Both the position numbers and the translations under genes were made by a program. From an uncultured Bacteroidota bacterium (GTDB taxonomy: Bacteria > Bacteroidota > Bacteroidia > Chitinophagales > Saprospiraceae): DNA of 8,164 nt. The first letter of the stretch is position 1; each line of letters opens with the position of its first letter. Positions 1-7,191 of this stretch are shown piece by piece. The DNA is taken from NCBI GenBank assembly GCA_937926185.1, contig CALEYM010000362.1:1-8164 (forward strand), read 5' to 3'. The notes beneath the pieces were generated by a model. The model ran no database searches and was not told the DNA's origin. It saw only the letters and a list, made by a program, of their open reading frames with translations.

Positions 1-13
1 ATCAATACAAACA

Positions 14-42
14 TTTGGCTTTGTGAATAGTTTTTTATTTTG
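14..42 (+). promoter_or_regulatory. Candidate Bacteroidota-type promoter upstream of hen1
   Basis: TTTG at 14-17 is followed after 18 bases by TATTTTG at 36-42. This resembles the Bacteroidota sigma-ABfr pattern (TTTG, about 19 bases, TAnnTTTG), but the second element is one base short of the consensus. It would leave a leader of about 185 nt before the hen1 start codon. A second, equally weak candidate is TTG at 121-123, 18 bases, then TATTTTCA at 142-149, which would give a leader of roughly 80 nt that still contains the decamer array. The region is AT-rich, so chance matches are likely. Confidence 0.2.
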
Positions 43-56
43 TTTTAATATTGCCG

Positions 57-71
57 AATCATTGAATGATT
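57..71. promoter_or_regulatory. Perfect 15-bp dyad, possible operator, with a third half-site at 88-94
   Basis: The half-sites AATCATT (57-63) and AATGATT (65-71) are exact reverse complements around a central G at 64. A third copy of AATCATT lies at 88-94, which is 31 bp (about three helical turns) from the first. It sits between the candidate promoter elements and hen1, where a transcription-factor site would be expected. No regulator gene is in the window. The AT-rich background makes a chance dyad possible. Confidence 0.3.
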
Positions 72-126
72 TATCAGGCGCACCCGGAATCATTTTATCT
101 GTTTTTGAGTTTTGCATCGGTTGCGC

Positions 127-151
127 TTATTTTCACACCATTATTTTCACA
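127..151 (+). repeat. 11-bp direct repeat TTATTTTCACA
   Basis: The sequence TTATTTTCACA occurs at 127-137 and again at 141-151, a centre-to-centre distance of 14 bp. It lies immediately upstream of the decamer array. It may be a tandem protein-binding site or a local duplication. It also overlaps the second candidate -7 element for hen1. Confidence 0.45.
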
Positions 152-160
152 TAATGCCCC

Positions 161-230
161 AAAGGCGACCAACGACGCCCAATGACGCCCAATGACGATC
201 AATGACGCCCAATGACGATCAATGACGTAA
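161..230 (+). repeat. 10-bp tandem repeat array in the hen1 leader
   Basis: Seven consecutive 10-bp units run from 161 to 230 with consensus AATGACGCCC or AATGACGATC. Units 181-190 and 201-210 are identical, 191-200 and 211-220 are identical, and so 181-200 and 201-220 form an exact 20-bp duplication. The unit at 171 differs by one base (AACGACGCCC), the one at 161 is degenerate, and the last (221-230) ends in TAA instead of CCC. The array stops 4 bases before the hen1 ATG, so it is in the transcribed leader or overlaps the initiation region. Each of the last five units contains an ATG (182, 192, 202, 212, 222). Confidence 0.85.
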
Positions 231-234
231 CATC

Positions 235-1647
235 ATGCTCCTCACCCTCACCACTACCCGCCAGCCCGCCACCGACCTGGGCTATTTGCTGCAAAAACAC
301 CCCGACAAGGTGCAAAGCTTCGACGTACCCGGCGGAAAAGCCCACGTTTTTTACCCGGAAGCCGCGGAAGCCCGTACGACAGCCGCCCTCCTGCTCGACC
401 TGGATGTCGTCGGACTCGCGCGCCGGGATACACGCGGCGGCGACTTTGCCCTGGAAGCGTATGTAAACGACCGGCCATATATCACCTCTTCCTGGTTTGC
501 CACGGCCATTTCCGGCGTATTTGCCTCGGCGCTGAACGGCAATTGCCGCGACAAGCCCGAATTGCCCAACGAGGCCTGGCCGTTTGTCGCCCGCTTACCC
601 GTGGTGTCGATGCGCGGCGGAGAAGTGTTGCTGCGCAAATTATTTGAACCCCTTGGTTATGAAATTACCGCGGAACAGGCGCCACTCGACGAACAATTTC
701 CCGAATGGGGCCAAAGCCGCTACTGGTCGGTCACCCTGTCGGCAACCTGTCGTTTGCAGGATTTGCTGACCCATTTGTATGTGTTATTGCCGGTATTGGA
801 CAACGACAAACACTATTTCGTGGGCAAACCGGAAATGGACAAACTGCTGGCCAAAGGCGCCGGCTGGCTCGACAAACATCCGGAAAACGCCCTGATCGTA
901 AAACGTTACCTGAACAACCAGGGCAAACTGGCCAAAACCGTGATGAATGCCCTGCTGCCGGAGGAACCGGAGGAAGAATCGGAAGAAGAGCAAACGCCAG
1001 CGCCGGAAGTGGAAGCCAAAATCCGGCTGCACGAAATGCGGCTGCTAACCGCCTGTGCCCGCCTGCGCGACAGCGGCGCCACGAGCGTGCTCGACCTGGG
1101 CTGTGGCGAAGGCAAACTCCTGCGCCTGCTGGCCAAAGAAAAACAATTCCGGCATATCACCGGCATGGATGTATCGGTGCGTTCCCTGGAAATTGCCGCC
1201 GACAAACTCAATTTGCACCGCCTGCCGGACCGCGAAAAAGAGCGTTTTAAACTGTTTCAGGGCTCGCTTACATATCGCGACAGCCGGCTGGAAGGCTATG
1301 ACGCGGCTGCTCTCGTAGAAGTGGTCGAACACGTTGACCCCGGTCGTCTGCCGGCGCTGGAGCGCAGCGTGTTTCAATACGCCCGGCCCCGCACCGTGGT
1401 GGTGACCACGCCGCGCGCCGATTACAACGTCAAATACGAGTCGCTGGCCGACGGCGCCTTCCGGCACAGCGACCACCGCTTCGAATGGACGGCGGCTGAA
1501 TTTCAACAATGGTGCGCCGGCATCGGTGAACGTTTCGGCTATACGTTTGAAGTGGAACAAGTCGGTGAAATGGATCCCGATTTCGGCGCGCCGTCCCAAA
1601 TAGCCCTCTTCACCCGCAAAGAAGAAACAAAAAAAGATGGAAATTAA
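235..1647 (+). CDS. hen1: Hen1: 3'-terminal RNA ribose 2'-O-methyltransferase
   Basis: This 470-residue protein matches bacterial Hen1, which methylates the 2'-OH of the terminal ribose at the 3' end of broken RNA before Pnkp seals it. Residues 1-240 form the N-terminal Pnkp-binding, ligase-activating half (opening MLLTLTTTRQPATDLGYLL, with KAHVFYPEA at 35-43). An acidic linker (about 243-261) leads to the C-terminal methyltransferase. The SAM-binding motif VLDLGCGEGKLL is at 285-296. The Mn-binding set is E362, E365 and H366 in EVVEH plus H414 in HSDHRFEW; the H366-H414 spacing equals that of Clostridium thermocellum Hen1 (H370, H418). The ATG at 235 is the first after an in-frame stop at 223-225 and fits the family N-terminus. 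The gene overlaps pnkp by 11 bp, implying coupled translation. The acidic linker is the only low-complexity part. The family call is nearly certain; in-cell substrates are unknown. Confidence 0.96.
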   Translation: MLLTLTTTRQPATDLGYLLQKHPDKVQSFDVPGGKAHVFYPEAAEARTTAALLLDLDVVGLARRDTRGGDFALEAYVNDRPYITSSWFATAISGVFASALNGNCRDKPELPNEAWPFVARLPVVSMRGGEVLLRKLFEPLGYEITAEQAPLDEQFPEWGQSRYWSVTLSATCRLQDLLTHLYVLLPVLDNDKHYFVGKPEMDKLLAKGAGWLDKHPENALIVKRYLNNQGKLAKTVMNALLPEEPEEESEEEQTPAPEVEAKIRLHEMRLLTACARLRDSGATSVLDLGCGEGKLLRLLAKEKQFRHITGMDVSVRSLEIAADKLNLHRLPDREKERFKLFQGSLTYRDSRLEGYDAAALVEVVEHVDPGRLPALERSVFQYARPRTVVVTTPRADYNVKYESLADGAFRHSDHRFEWTAAEFQQWCAGIGERFGYTFEVEQVGEMDPDFGAPSQIALFTRKEETKKDGN

Positions 1648-4198
1648 AATCCCCGAATTCTGCTTAGTCGCCCTGGTTGGCGCCACGGGCTCGGGTAAAA
1701 GCAGTTTCGCCCGCAAACATTTTGATGCCTCGGAGGTCGTCAGTTCCGACGCCTGCCGCGCCTGGGTTTCGGGCGACGAAACCCGTCAGGATGTCAGCGA
1801 CGACGCGTTCGACCTTTTGTACTATATGGTGCGCAAACGCCTCAAAAACGGCTTGCTCACCGTTATCGACGCCACCAATGTGCACCCCGACGACCGGAAA
1901 AGGATCATCGACCTGGCGCGGGAATACCACGTATTTGCCGCGGCCATCGTGCTGAACGAAGACCCCGACGTGTGCGTCGCCCGCAATGCCGCCCGCCCCG
2001 AACGCCGGCACGTAGGCAAACATGTCGTCATCAACCACACCCGCCAATTGCGCCGCTCTATCGGAAAGTTGAAAGAAGAGGGATTCCGGTACATGGAGGT
2101 GCTGCGCGGCACGGCGGAAATAGAGGCCGCCACTATCACCCGCACCCGTTTGTTCAACAACCTGAAACACGAAAGCGGGCCGTTCGATATCATCGGCGAC
2201 GTGCATGGTTGTGCGGAAGAGTTGCGCGAACTGTTGCTTCAACTGGGTTATACGCTCACGCCTGCGCCGGACACCGACACCTGGGACGTTAGCCATCCGG
2301 ACAATCGCCGCGTGATTTTTCTCGGCGACCTCGTCGACCGGGGGCCGGATTCGCCGGCTGTGCTCCGCCTGGTGATGAAAATGGCGCGGGACGGTGTGGC
2401 CCTTTGTGTGCCCGGCAATCACGATATTAAACTAGTCAAATACTTAGACGGCAAAAACGTCAAACTTCGTCACGGCCTTGAACATACCGCCGAACAACTC
2501 GCCGGCGAATCGCCGGAATTCCGCGAACAGGTCCGGAAATTTCTCGACAGCCTGATCAGCCACTTCGTACTCGACGGCGGAAAACTCGTGGTGGCGCATG
2601 CCGGCCTGAAAGAATCTTTTCAGGGCCGCACTTCCGGCGCCGTGCGCGAGTTTTGCCTGTTCGGCGAAACGACCGGAGAAACCGACGAATTCGGGATGCC
2701 CGTGCGCTACAACTGGGCCGCCGATTACCGCGGCAAAGCCACCGTGGTGTACGGTCACACCCCCGTGCCCGACGCCCAGTGGTTCAACAATACTATATGC
2801 CTCGATACCGGCTGTGTGTTCGGTGGCAAACTGACCGCCCTGCGCTACCCGGCACGGCGCCTGGTATCAGTGCCGGCCAGGCAAGAATACTACCCGCCGG
2901 CGCGGCCGCTGAACGAGCGCGCCCTGGCCATGTCGCTGCAATTGCAGTACGACGATATGCTGGACATGGAAGACGTGCGCGGCAAAATGATCATCGAAAC
3001 GCGCTTCGGACGCGCCGTGCAGGTGCGCCCCGAACAATCGGCCGCCGCATTCGAGGTGATGAGCCGTTTCGCGATAAATCCGAAATGGCTGATCTACCTG
3101 CCGCCCACCATGTCGCCCTGTGAAACCAGCCCGCTGCCGGACTACCTGGAACACCCGGCCGAAGCGTTCAACTATTACCGCGAACGCGGGATAGAGCGGG
3201 TGATCTGCGAGGAAAAACACATGGGCTCGCGCGCCGTTGTGGTCATTTGCCGCGACGAAAGCGTGGCCGCGCAGCGTTTCGGCGTACAAAATGAAGGCAT
3301 CGGTGCGTGTTATACCCGTACGGGACGGAACTTTTTCAACGATCCGGTTCTGGAAAAAGATTTTCTCGGCGCCGTCTGCAAGGCCTTGACCGACAGCGGT
3401 TTCTGGGAAAAATTCGACACCGGTTGGGTCTGCCTCGACTGCGAACTGATGCCCTGGTCGGCCAAAGCGCAGGGTTTGTTGCAGGAGCAATATGCGGCGG
3501 TGGGCTCGGCTGCCACCAGGAGCCTTGAGGCCGCTGTGGAAGCCCTGCGCCAAACGACGCAACGTTTGCCCGACGCCGCTGCCCATTTGCTCGCCCGCTA
3601 CGAAACCCGCGCGCCGCTGGCCGGACGATTCGTGCAGGCTTACCGTCAATACTGCTGGCCGGTAACGGCTTTGTCCGACTACAAACTGGCGCCGTTCCAC
3701 CTGCTGGCCACGGAAGGCAAAACCTATTTCGACAAAGACCACCTGTGGCACCTGGAGCAAATTCAAACAATATGCGTCGCCAATCCGGAGTTGCTGCTGG
3801 CTACCAGAAGTCAGGTGGCAGACCTGGAAGACCCCGTCAGCGAGATCACGGCTACCCAATGGTGGGAAACCATGACCGCTGCCGGCGGCGAAGGCATGGT
3901 GGTAAAACCGCTTCAGTTTGTTTCGCGCGATGAACACGAGATATTTCAACCCGCGGTAAAATGCCGGGGCCGCGAATACCTGCGTATCATCTACGGGCCG
4001 GAATACAGCTTGCCGGAACACCTGGAGCGCCTGAAATCGCGCGGTTTGTCGTCGAAACGCTCGCTGGCGATGCGGGAGTTTATGCTGGGCATGGAAGCCC
4101 TGGAGCGTTTCGTGGCGTATGAGCCGCTGCGGCGTACGCATGCGTGCGTGTTTGGGGTATTGGCGCTGGAGAGTGAGCCGCTGGATCCGAGGTTGTGA
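1637..4198 (+). CDS. pnkp: Pnkp: RNA-repair polynucleotide kinase-phosphatase-ligase
   Basis: This 853-residue protein (C. thermocellum Pnkp is about 870) has three catalytic modules in order. The 5' kinase (about 1-170) has P-loop GATGSGKS (15-22, with K21 and S22), D38, R116 and R120, at the same numbers as I recall for the Clostridium enzyme. The metallophosphatase (about 180-410) has GDVHG (D188, H190), GDLVDRG (D231, D234, R235), GNHD (N261, H262), H321 in VVAHAG, H374 in VYGHTP and D390. The ligase/adenylyltransferase (about 475-853) has nucleotidyl lysine K527 in EEKHMGSRA, E603 in DCELMPW, EGMVVKP (752-758) and K775 in PAVKCRGR. It repairs 5'-OH and 3'-phosphate or cyclic-phosphate ends and seals them when bound to Hen1. 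The ATG follows an A-rich stretch formed by the last hen1 codons. All motifs look intact, so it should be active. Confidence 0.96.
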   Translation: MEIKIPEFCLVALVGATGSGKSSFARKHFDASEVVSSDACRAWVSGDETRQDVSDDAFDLLYYMVRKRLKNGLLTVIDATNVHPDDRKRIIDLAREYHVFAAAIVLNEDPDVCVARNAARPERRHVGKHVVINHTRQLRRSIGKLKEEGFRYMEVLRGTAEIEAATITRTRLFNNLKHESGPFDIIGDVHGCAEELRELLLQLGYTLTPAPDTDTWDVSHPDNRRVIFLGDLVDRGPDSPAVLRLVMKMARDGVALCVPGNHDIKLVKYLDGKNVKLRHGLEHTAEQLAGESPEFREQVRKFLDSLISHFVLDGGKLVVAHAGLKESFQGRTSGAVREFCLFGETTGETDEFGMPVRYNWAADYRGKATVVYGHTPVPDAQWFNNTICLDTGCVFGGKLTALRYPARRLVSVPARQEYYPPARPLNERALAMSLQLQYDDMLDMEDVRGKMIIETRFGRAVQVRPEQSAAAFEVMSRFAINPKWLIYLPPTMSPCETSPLPDYLEHPAEAFNYYRERGIERVICEEKHMGSRAVVVICRDESVAAQRFGVQNEGIGACYTRTGRNFFNDPVLEKDFLGAVCKALTDSGFWEKFDTGWVCLDCELMPWSAKAQGLLQEQYAAVGSAATRSLEAAVEALRQTTQRLPDAAAHLLARYETRAPLAGRFVQAYRQYCWPVTALSDYKLAPFHLLATEGKTYFDKDHLWHLEQIQTICVANPELLLATRSQVADLEDPVSEITATQWWETMTAAGGEGMVVKPLQFVSRDEHEIFQPAVKCRGREYLRIIYGPEYSLPEHLERLKSRGLSSKRSLAMREFMLGMEALERFVAYEPLRRTHACVFGVLALESEPLDPRL

Positions 4199-4201
4199 AG
4201 C

Positions 4202-5884
4202 CTACTTTGGCGTTCGCACAAAAAACACAAACCCATCTTTCCTGTACAATTCCCGGCACCCCGGCAATTCCGGCAAATCCTGCAAATTCGAACATTTTGC
4301 CACGAAATACACCTTTTTGCCGGGGTTGCCGCGCGAAAGATTGTGATAGTCGTCCACGGTGCAATCGGGGCCGACCGGTTGTTTGCGGGAATAAAACAAG
4401 TGAGCGTAACTTTTAAAACCTACAGGTTTGATATAACAATCTTCACTGGCTTTGCTTTCATAAAATTCAATGACGGCGCATTGAGTATAACGTTCTATGT
4501 CCTGAATGGTGCCGAGCAGGGTGAAAGCGGTGAAAATAGCCCCGCCGGCAAACACATGCATCGCGGCTTTCCAGGGTTGCGCTTTACGCCAGTGATAAAA
4601 GGCAACGAGGCTGGAGACGAGGAGAATAATACCCGGCAAACCCTGCCACCACGACCAGCTGACTTCCGCCGATAAATTTCCCATGGCAAACGGGTCATTT
4701 TCAAACCAAACGTGCAGCCAGTGCGTATTTTTTCCCAAAAGGGGCAAAAAAGCTTCGCCCAAACCCAATACGATGCCGATGGTCAATAAACCGTATCCGA
4801 CAATTTTGGGTAAAACCTTCCAGTTTTGCGCGCGCCACAGGGTGAGGGCGCCCAAATAGGTGAGCGGAAAATAGGCCAGCGAAGAGTAATGCACGATCTT
4901 GGTTTGCACCAGGCTGAACAGGATCAGCACCACCCAGAACAGGATTTGCATCCAGGTGGCCAGGTCGGAGCGTTTGCAACTGGCCAGGGTGTCCGATTCG
5001 AGCAGTTCGTCTTCCGGTTGCCGGTCGCCCCAGAGGTTGGGTAAAGCGAAGACGGAAACCGGGAAACAACCGAGTAAAAGCACAAAAACGTGGTACCCAA
5101 AGAATCCGCCGTGCCCGCTGTCGGGCGTGCTGAACAACCTGAATTGATAGGCGATAAATTCGCGAACGAATTCGCTTCCGTGTACGGCGGTTTCCAGCCC
5201 CAGCCATAAAAACGAAACGGAAAATGCCGCCGCGGAAAACAATACCAGGTGTTTGAAAAAGCCGCGGTTCCGGAACTTGTAACGCGCCCAGTACAGCAGC
5301 AGCGTCAGCATCACGATCAGGTATGCGACCGGCCCTTTGGTCAGTACAGCCAGTCCGAGCAGAAAACCTCCGATCAACAGGTAACGGTACCTGGGCCAGA
5401 AACCCTGGTTTTGTTGCGCGGTAAAAAACTGCCAGCGAAACTCGACAAAACCGTATAAACCGGCAAAAATCAACAGGTTAAACCAGGGGTCGATGATGCC
5501 GCTGCGAAAATACAGGTGCGGCAGCAAACTGCCGAGCCAGGCCAGCGCCCAAAGCCAGCCGAACGTACGGTCGTGCAGCCGGCGGCCCAGGTGGTACACC
5601 AGCAGGAGGGTCAGTACCCCGCAGATGACATTGGGAAACCGGGCCGCGAATTCATTGACCCCGAAAAGGTGCATGGAAAGCGCCTGAAACCAGATAAATA
5701 ACGGCGGTTTTTCCCAAAACGGCTCGAAGTCGATCTGCGGGCGCAGATAGTCGCCGGTTACCAGCATTTCCCGCGCACATTCGGCAAAATTGATCTCATC
5801 CCAGTCAAAAAGATGGACAGCACCCAGAAAGGGAAGAAAAAAAAGCAATGCCAAACCGGTTAAACGTAAATAATCAAGCCGCAT
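4202..5884 (-). CDS. GT39/ArnT-like integral membrane glycosyltransferase
   Basis: The 560-residue protein looks like a GT-C glycosyltransferase of the PMT/ArnT type, which moves a sugar from a polyprenyl-phosphate carrier to an acceptor on the outer face of the inner membrane. Evidence: a first membrane segment (about 8-24) followed by the acidic loop motif FDWDEINFAE (26-35) with the paired D/E residues of the family, then EPFWEKPPLFIW (54-65), LTKGP (181-185) and KIVHYSSLAYFPL (329-341). About a dozen hydrophobic segments precede a soluble C-terminal tail (about 465-560) with five cysteines. I chose the ATG at 5884 because family members begin close to the first membrane segment. Starts at 5950 (ATG) or 5953 (TTG) would add 22-23 unconvincing residues (MYSRQTEP...). 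It ends 3 bp from the convergent pnkp stop. The sugar and the acceptor (lipid or protein) cannot be told. Confidence 0.88.
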   Translation of the reverse strand: MRLDYLRLTGLALLFFLPFLGAVHLFDWDEINFAECAREMLVTGDYLRPQIDFEPFWEKPPLFIWFQALSMHLFGVNEFAARFPNVICGVLTLLLVYHLGRRLHDRTFGWLWALAWLGSLLPHLYFRSGIIDPWFNLLIFAGLYGFVEFRWQFFTAQQNQGFWPRYRYLLIGGFLLGLAVLTKGPVAYLIVMLTLLLYWARYKFRNRGFFKHLVLFSAAAFSVSFLWLGLETAVHGSEFVREFIAYQFRLFSTPDSGHGGFFGYHVFVLLLGCFPVSVFALPNLWGDRQPEDELLESDTLASCKRSDLATWMQILFWVVLILFSLVQTKIVHYSSLAYFPLTYLGALTLWRAQNWKVLPKIVGYGLLTIGIVLGLGEAFLPLLGKNTHWLHVWFENDPFAMGNLSAEVSWSWWQGLPGIILLVSSLVAFYHWRKAQPWKAAMHVFAGGAIFTAFTLLGTIQDIERYTQCAVIEFYESKASEDCYIKPVGFKSYAHLFYSRKQPVGPDCTVDDYHNLSRGNPGKKVYFVAKCSNLQDLPELPGCRELYRKDGFVFFVRTPK

Positions 5885-5950
5885 ATTCGAAATGGTGGGC
5901 GCCGGGGTAAATGCCCGGCAAGGCGTTGGTTCCGTCTGCCTGGAATACAT

Positions 5951-5987
5951 CAAAACAACTGAACGGCTTTACGGTTCAACGCCGTTC
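5951..5987 (-). terminator. Weak stem-loop with T-rich tail after the permease gene
   Basis: On the minus strand GAACGGC (5987-5981) pairs exactly with GCCGTTC (5967-5961), with a 13-nt loop that contains the permease stop codon. It is followed by AGTTGTTTTG (5960-5951). The stem is short and the T tract is interrupted, so it may be a weak terminator or attenuator rather than a full stop. If it works, the glycosyltransferase would be expressed less than the upstream genes or from its own promoter, and the start at 5884 would fit better than one at 5950. Confidence 0.35.
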
Positions 5988-7187
5988 GCTTAAGGAGTCG
6001 CCAATCATGTTGAGCGCCAGTATGGTCAGCGAGATGGCAAGACCGGGCGGCAGGCATATCCACCAAAGTTGCGGACTGCTGCGGGCGTTCTGGAGCAGGC
6101 TGCCCCAGGTAGCGCCGTGGAGATTGCTGTCGCCGTATCCCAAAAAAGACAGGGCCGCTTCCAGCAAAATAGCATTACCCACCCCGAAAGCGAATACCGT
6201 CAGGGTCGGGCGCAATGCATTGGGCAGGGCATGGCGCAGCAGTATACGCCACTCGTTCAAGCCCAGGCCGCGGGCTGCCGTCACAAAATCCAGTTCGCGC
6301 ACCCGGAGCAATTCGCTCCGCACAAAACGCGCGACATCCGGCCAGCTGAAGGCGCCGATCAGCACGATCATGGGCCAAAGCGTCTGGGTTTGGGTTTTGA
6401 GCATGGCGGCAAACGCGATAATGACCAATAAACCCGGCATGGACGAAAATACTTCGGCCACGCGCATCACGACCAGATCGGCGGGGAAAACCGCCCGTTC
6501 CTGAAAATAACGTGTCCGCAACACATATTTTCCCAGTATGCCGAAGACCGCGGTTATAGCCAAAAATATTCCAACTGCAAGGCCCCAAAGCAGCCAGGGA
6601 CCGCCGTCTGCCGGATAGTTTTGCACAAACGCCGAGGCGTAAAACCAGCCGATCGGCAAGCTCAGCAGGGCGGCCCACAACTGCCCCCGCCGGATACGCA
6701 GGCGGTTGTCGCCCCAATAACCCGCGATAGCGCCCAATACGATCCCGATTCCGAACGCCAGGCAGGTGGCGGTTGCCCCGGTGAGCAGGGCTATCCGCGC
6801 GCCGCCAACCAGGCCGGCAGCCACGTCGTACCCGTTGTCGTCAGTGCCGAGCCAATGGCGAAAGCGCGTATTGGGGCCCGGGTGAATGGCGCCGGGCGGG
6901 GCTTGTTGCAAAGTCGTATCCGGCGTCATCGGCAACTCGCCGGGGGAAAAGGGAATAGGCGCAAACACCGCCGACTCGTATTCGTACCGGCGCCATAAAA
7001 AGTTTTGCCGGATATGATCGAGTACCGGGTGGCCATAAGGCCGGTCTTCGCCCAGCCATACGGCGCGCAAGCCAGGGTAAAAGTTTTCGCCGCCGATCCG
7101 GCAATACAGGGGCCGCCCGTTGGCCAGGAAGTCCTGGCCCGCGGCAACCAACAGCAGCGCGCCCAAAAACCACAGGGAGAGCCGCAT
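5976..7187 (-). CDS. DppC/OppC-like ABC transporter permease, long form
   Basis: The 403-residue inner-membrane protein belongs to the binding-protein-dependent permease family for peptides, nickel or similar solutes. It has an N-terminal membrane anchor (about 3-17), an outer segment, the family motif HWLGTDDNGYDV (111-122), then the core membrane segments. The EAA loop that docks the ATPase is visible at about 302-323 (AARGLGLNEWRILLRHALPN). It is about 100 residues longer than E. coli DppC. Part of the excess lies between the anchor and HWLGTD; the rest is an insert at about 160-235 with two more hydrophobic segments (about 170-188 and 197-219). I chose the ATG at 7187, 4 nt after the kinase stop, because it follows an A-rich sequence and puts the anchor at the N-terminus. 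ATGs at 7203 and 7211 would overlap the kinase gene. No partner permease, ATPase or binding protein lies in the window, so the substrate is unknown. Confidence 0.9.
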   Translation of the reverse strand: MRLSLWFLGALLLVAAGQDFLANGRPLYCRIGGENFYPGLRAVWLGEDRPYGHPVLDHIRQNFLWRRYEYESAVFAPIPFSPGELPMTPDTTLQQAPPGAIHPGPNTRFRHWLGTDDNGYDVAAGLVGGARIALLTGATATCLAFGIGIVLGAIAGYWGDNRLRIRRGQLWAALLSLPIGWFYASAFVQNYPADGGPWLLWGLAVGIFLAITAVFGILGKYVLRTRYFQERAVFPADLVVMRVAEVFSSMPGLLVIIAFAAMLKTQTQTLWPMIVLIGAFSWPDVARFVRSELLRVRELDFVTAARGLGLNEWRILLRHALPNALRPTLTVFAFGVGNAILLEAALSFLGYGDSNLHGATWGSLLQNARSSPQLWWICLPPGLAISLTILALNMIGDSLSERR

Positions 7188-7191
7188 TTGC

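Noticed and set aside
161..230. The decamer array as a CRISPR
   Set aside because: Units are 10 bp with no spacers, so it is a simple tandem repeat.
212..466. An 84-codon plus-strand frame starting in the decamer array
   Set aside because: It overlaps the hen1 N-terminus in another frame, and its proline/threonine-rich product looks like a frame-shifted reading. It is considered only as a decoy initiation site.
705..1250. A 181-codon plus-strand frame inside hen1
   Set aside because: Its arginine/glutamine/glycine-rich composition is typical of an off-frame reading of GC-rich DNA, and hen1 is clearly coding there.
1045..1716. A 223-codon minus-strand frame across the hen1/pnkp junction
   Set aside because: It is antisense to the catalytic domain of hen1 and the pnkp P-loop, with no motif of its own.
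2867..4141. A 424-codon open frame on the minus strand inside pnkp
   Set aside because: It lies wholly antisense to the conserved phosphatase-ligase region of pnkp, shows no recognisable domain, and long antisense frames are expected in GC-rich genes.
5885..5953. An N-terminal extension of the glycosyltransferase from TTG 5953 or ATG 5950
   Set aside because: The added residues are polar and proline-rich with no signal or membrane character, they precede the usual family start, and they begin right behind the stem-loop. The start at 5884 was preferred, though not proven.
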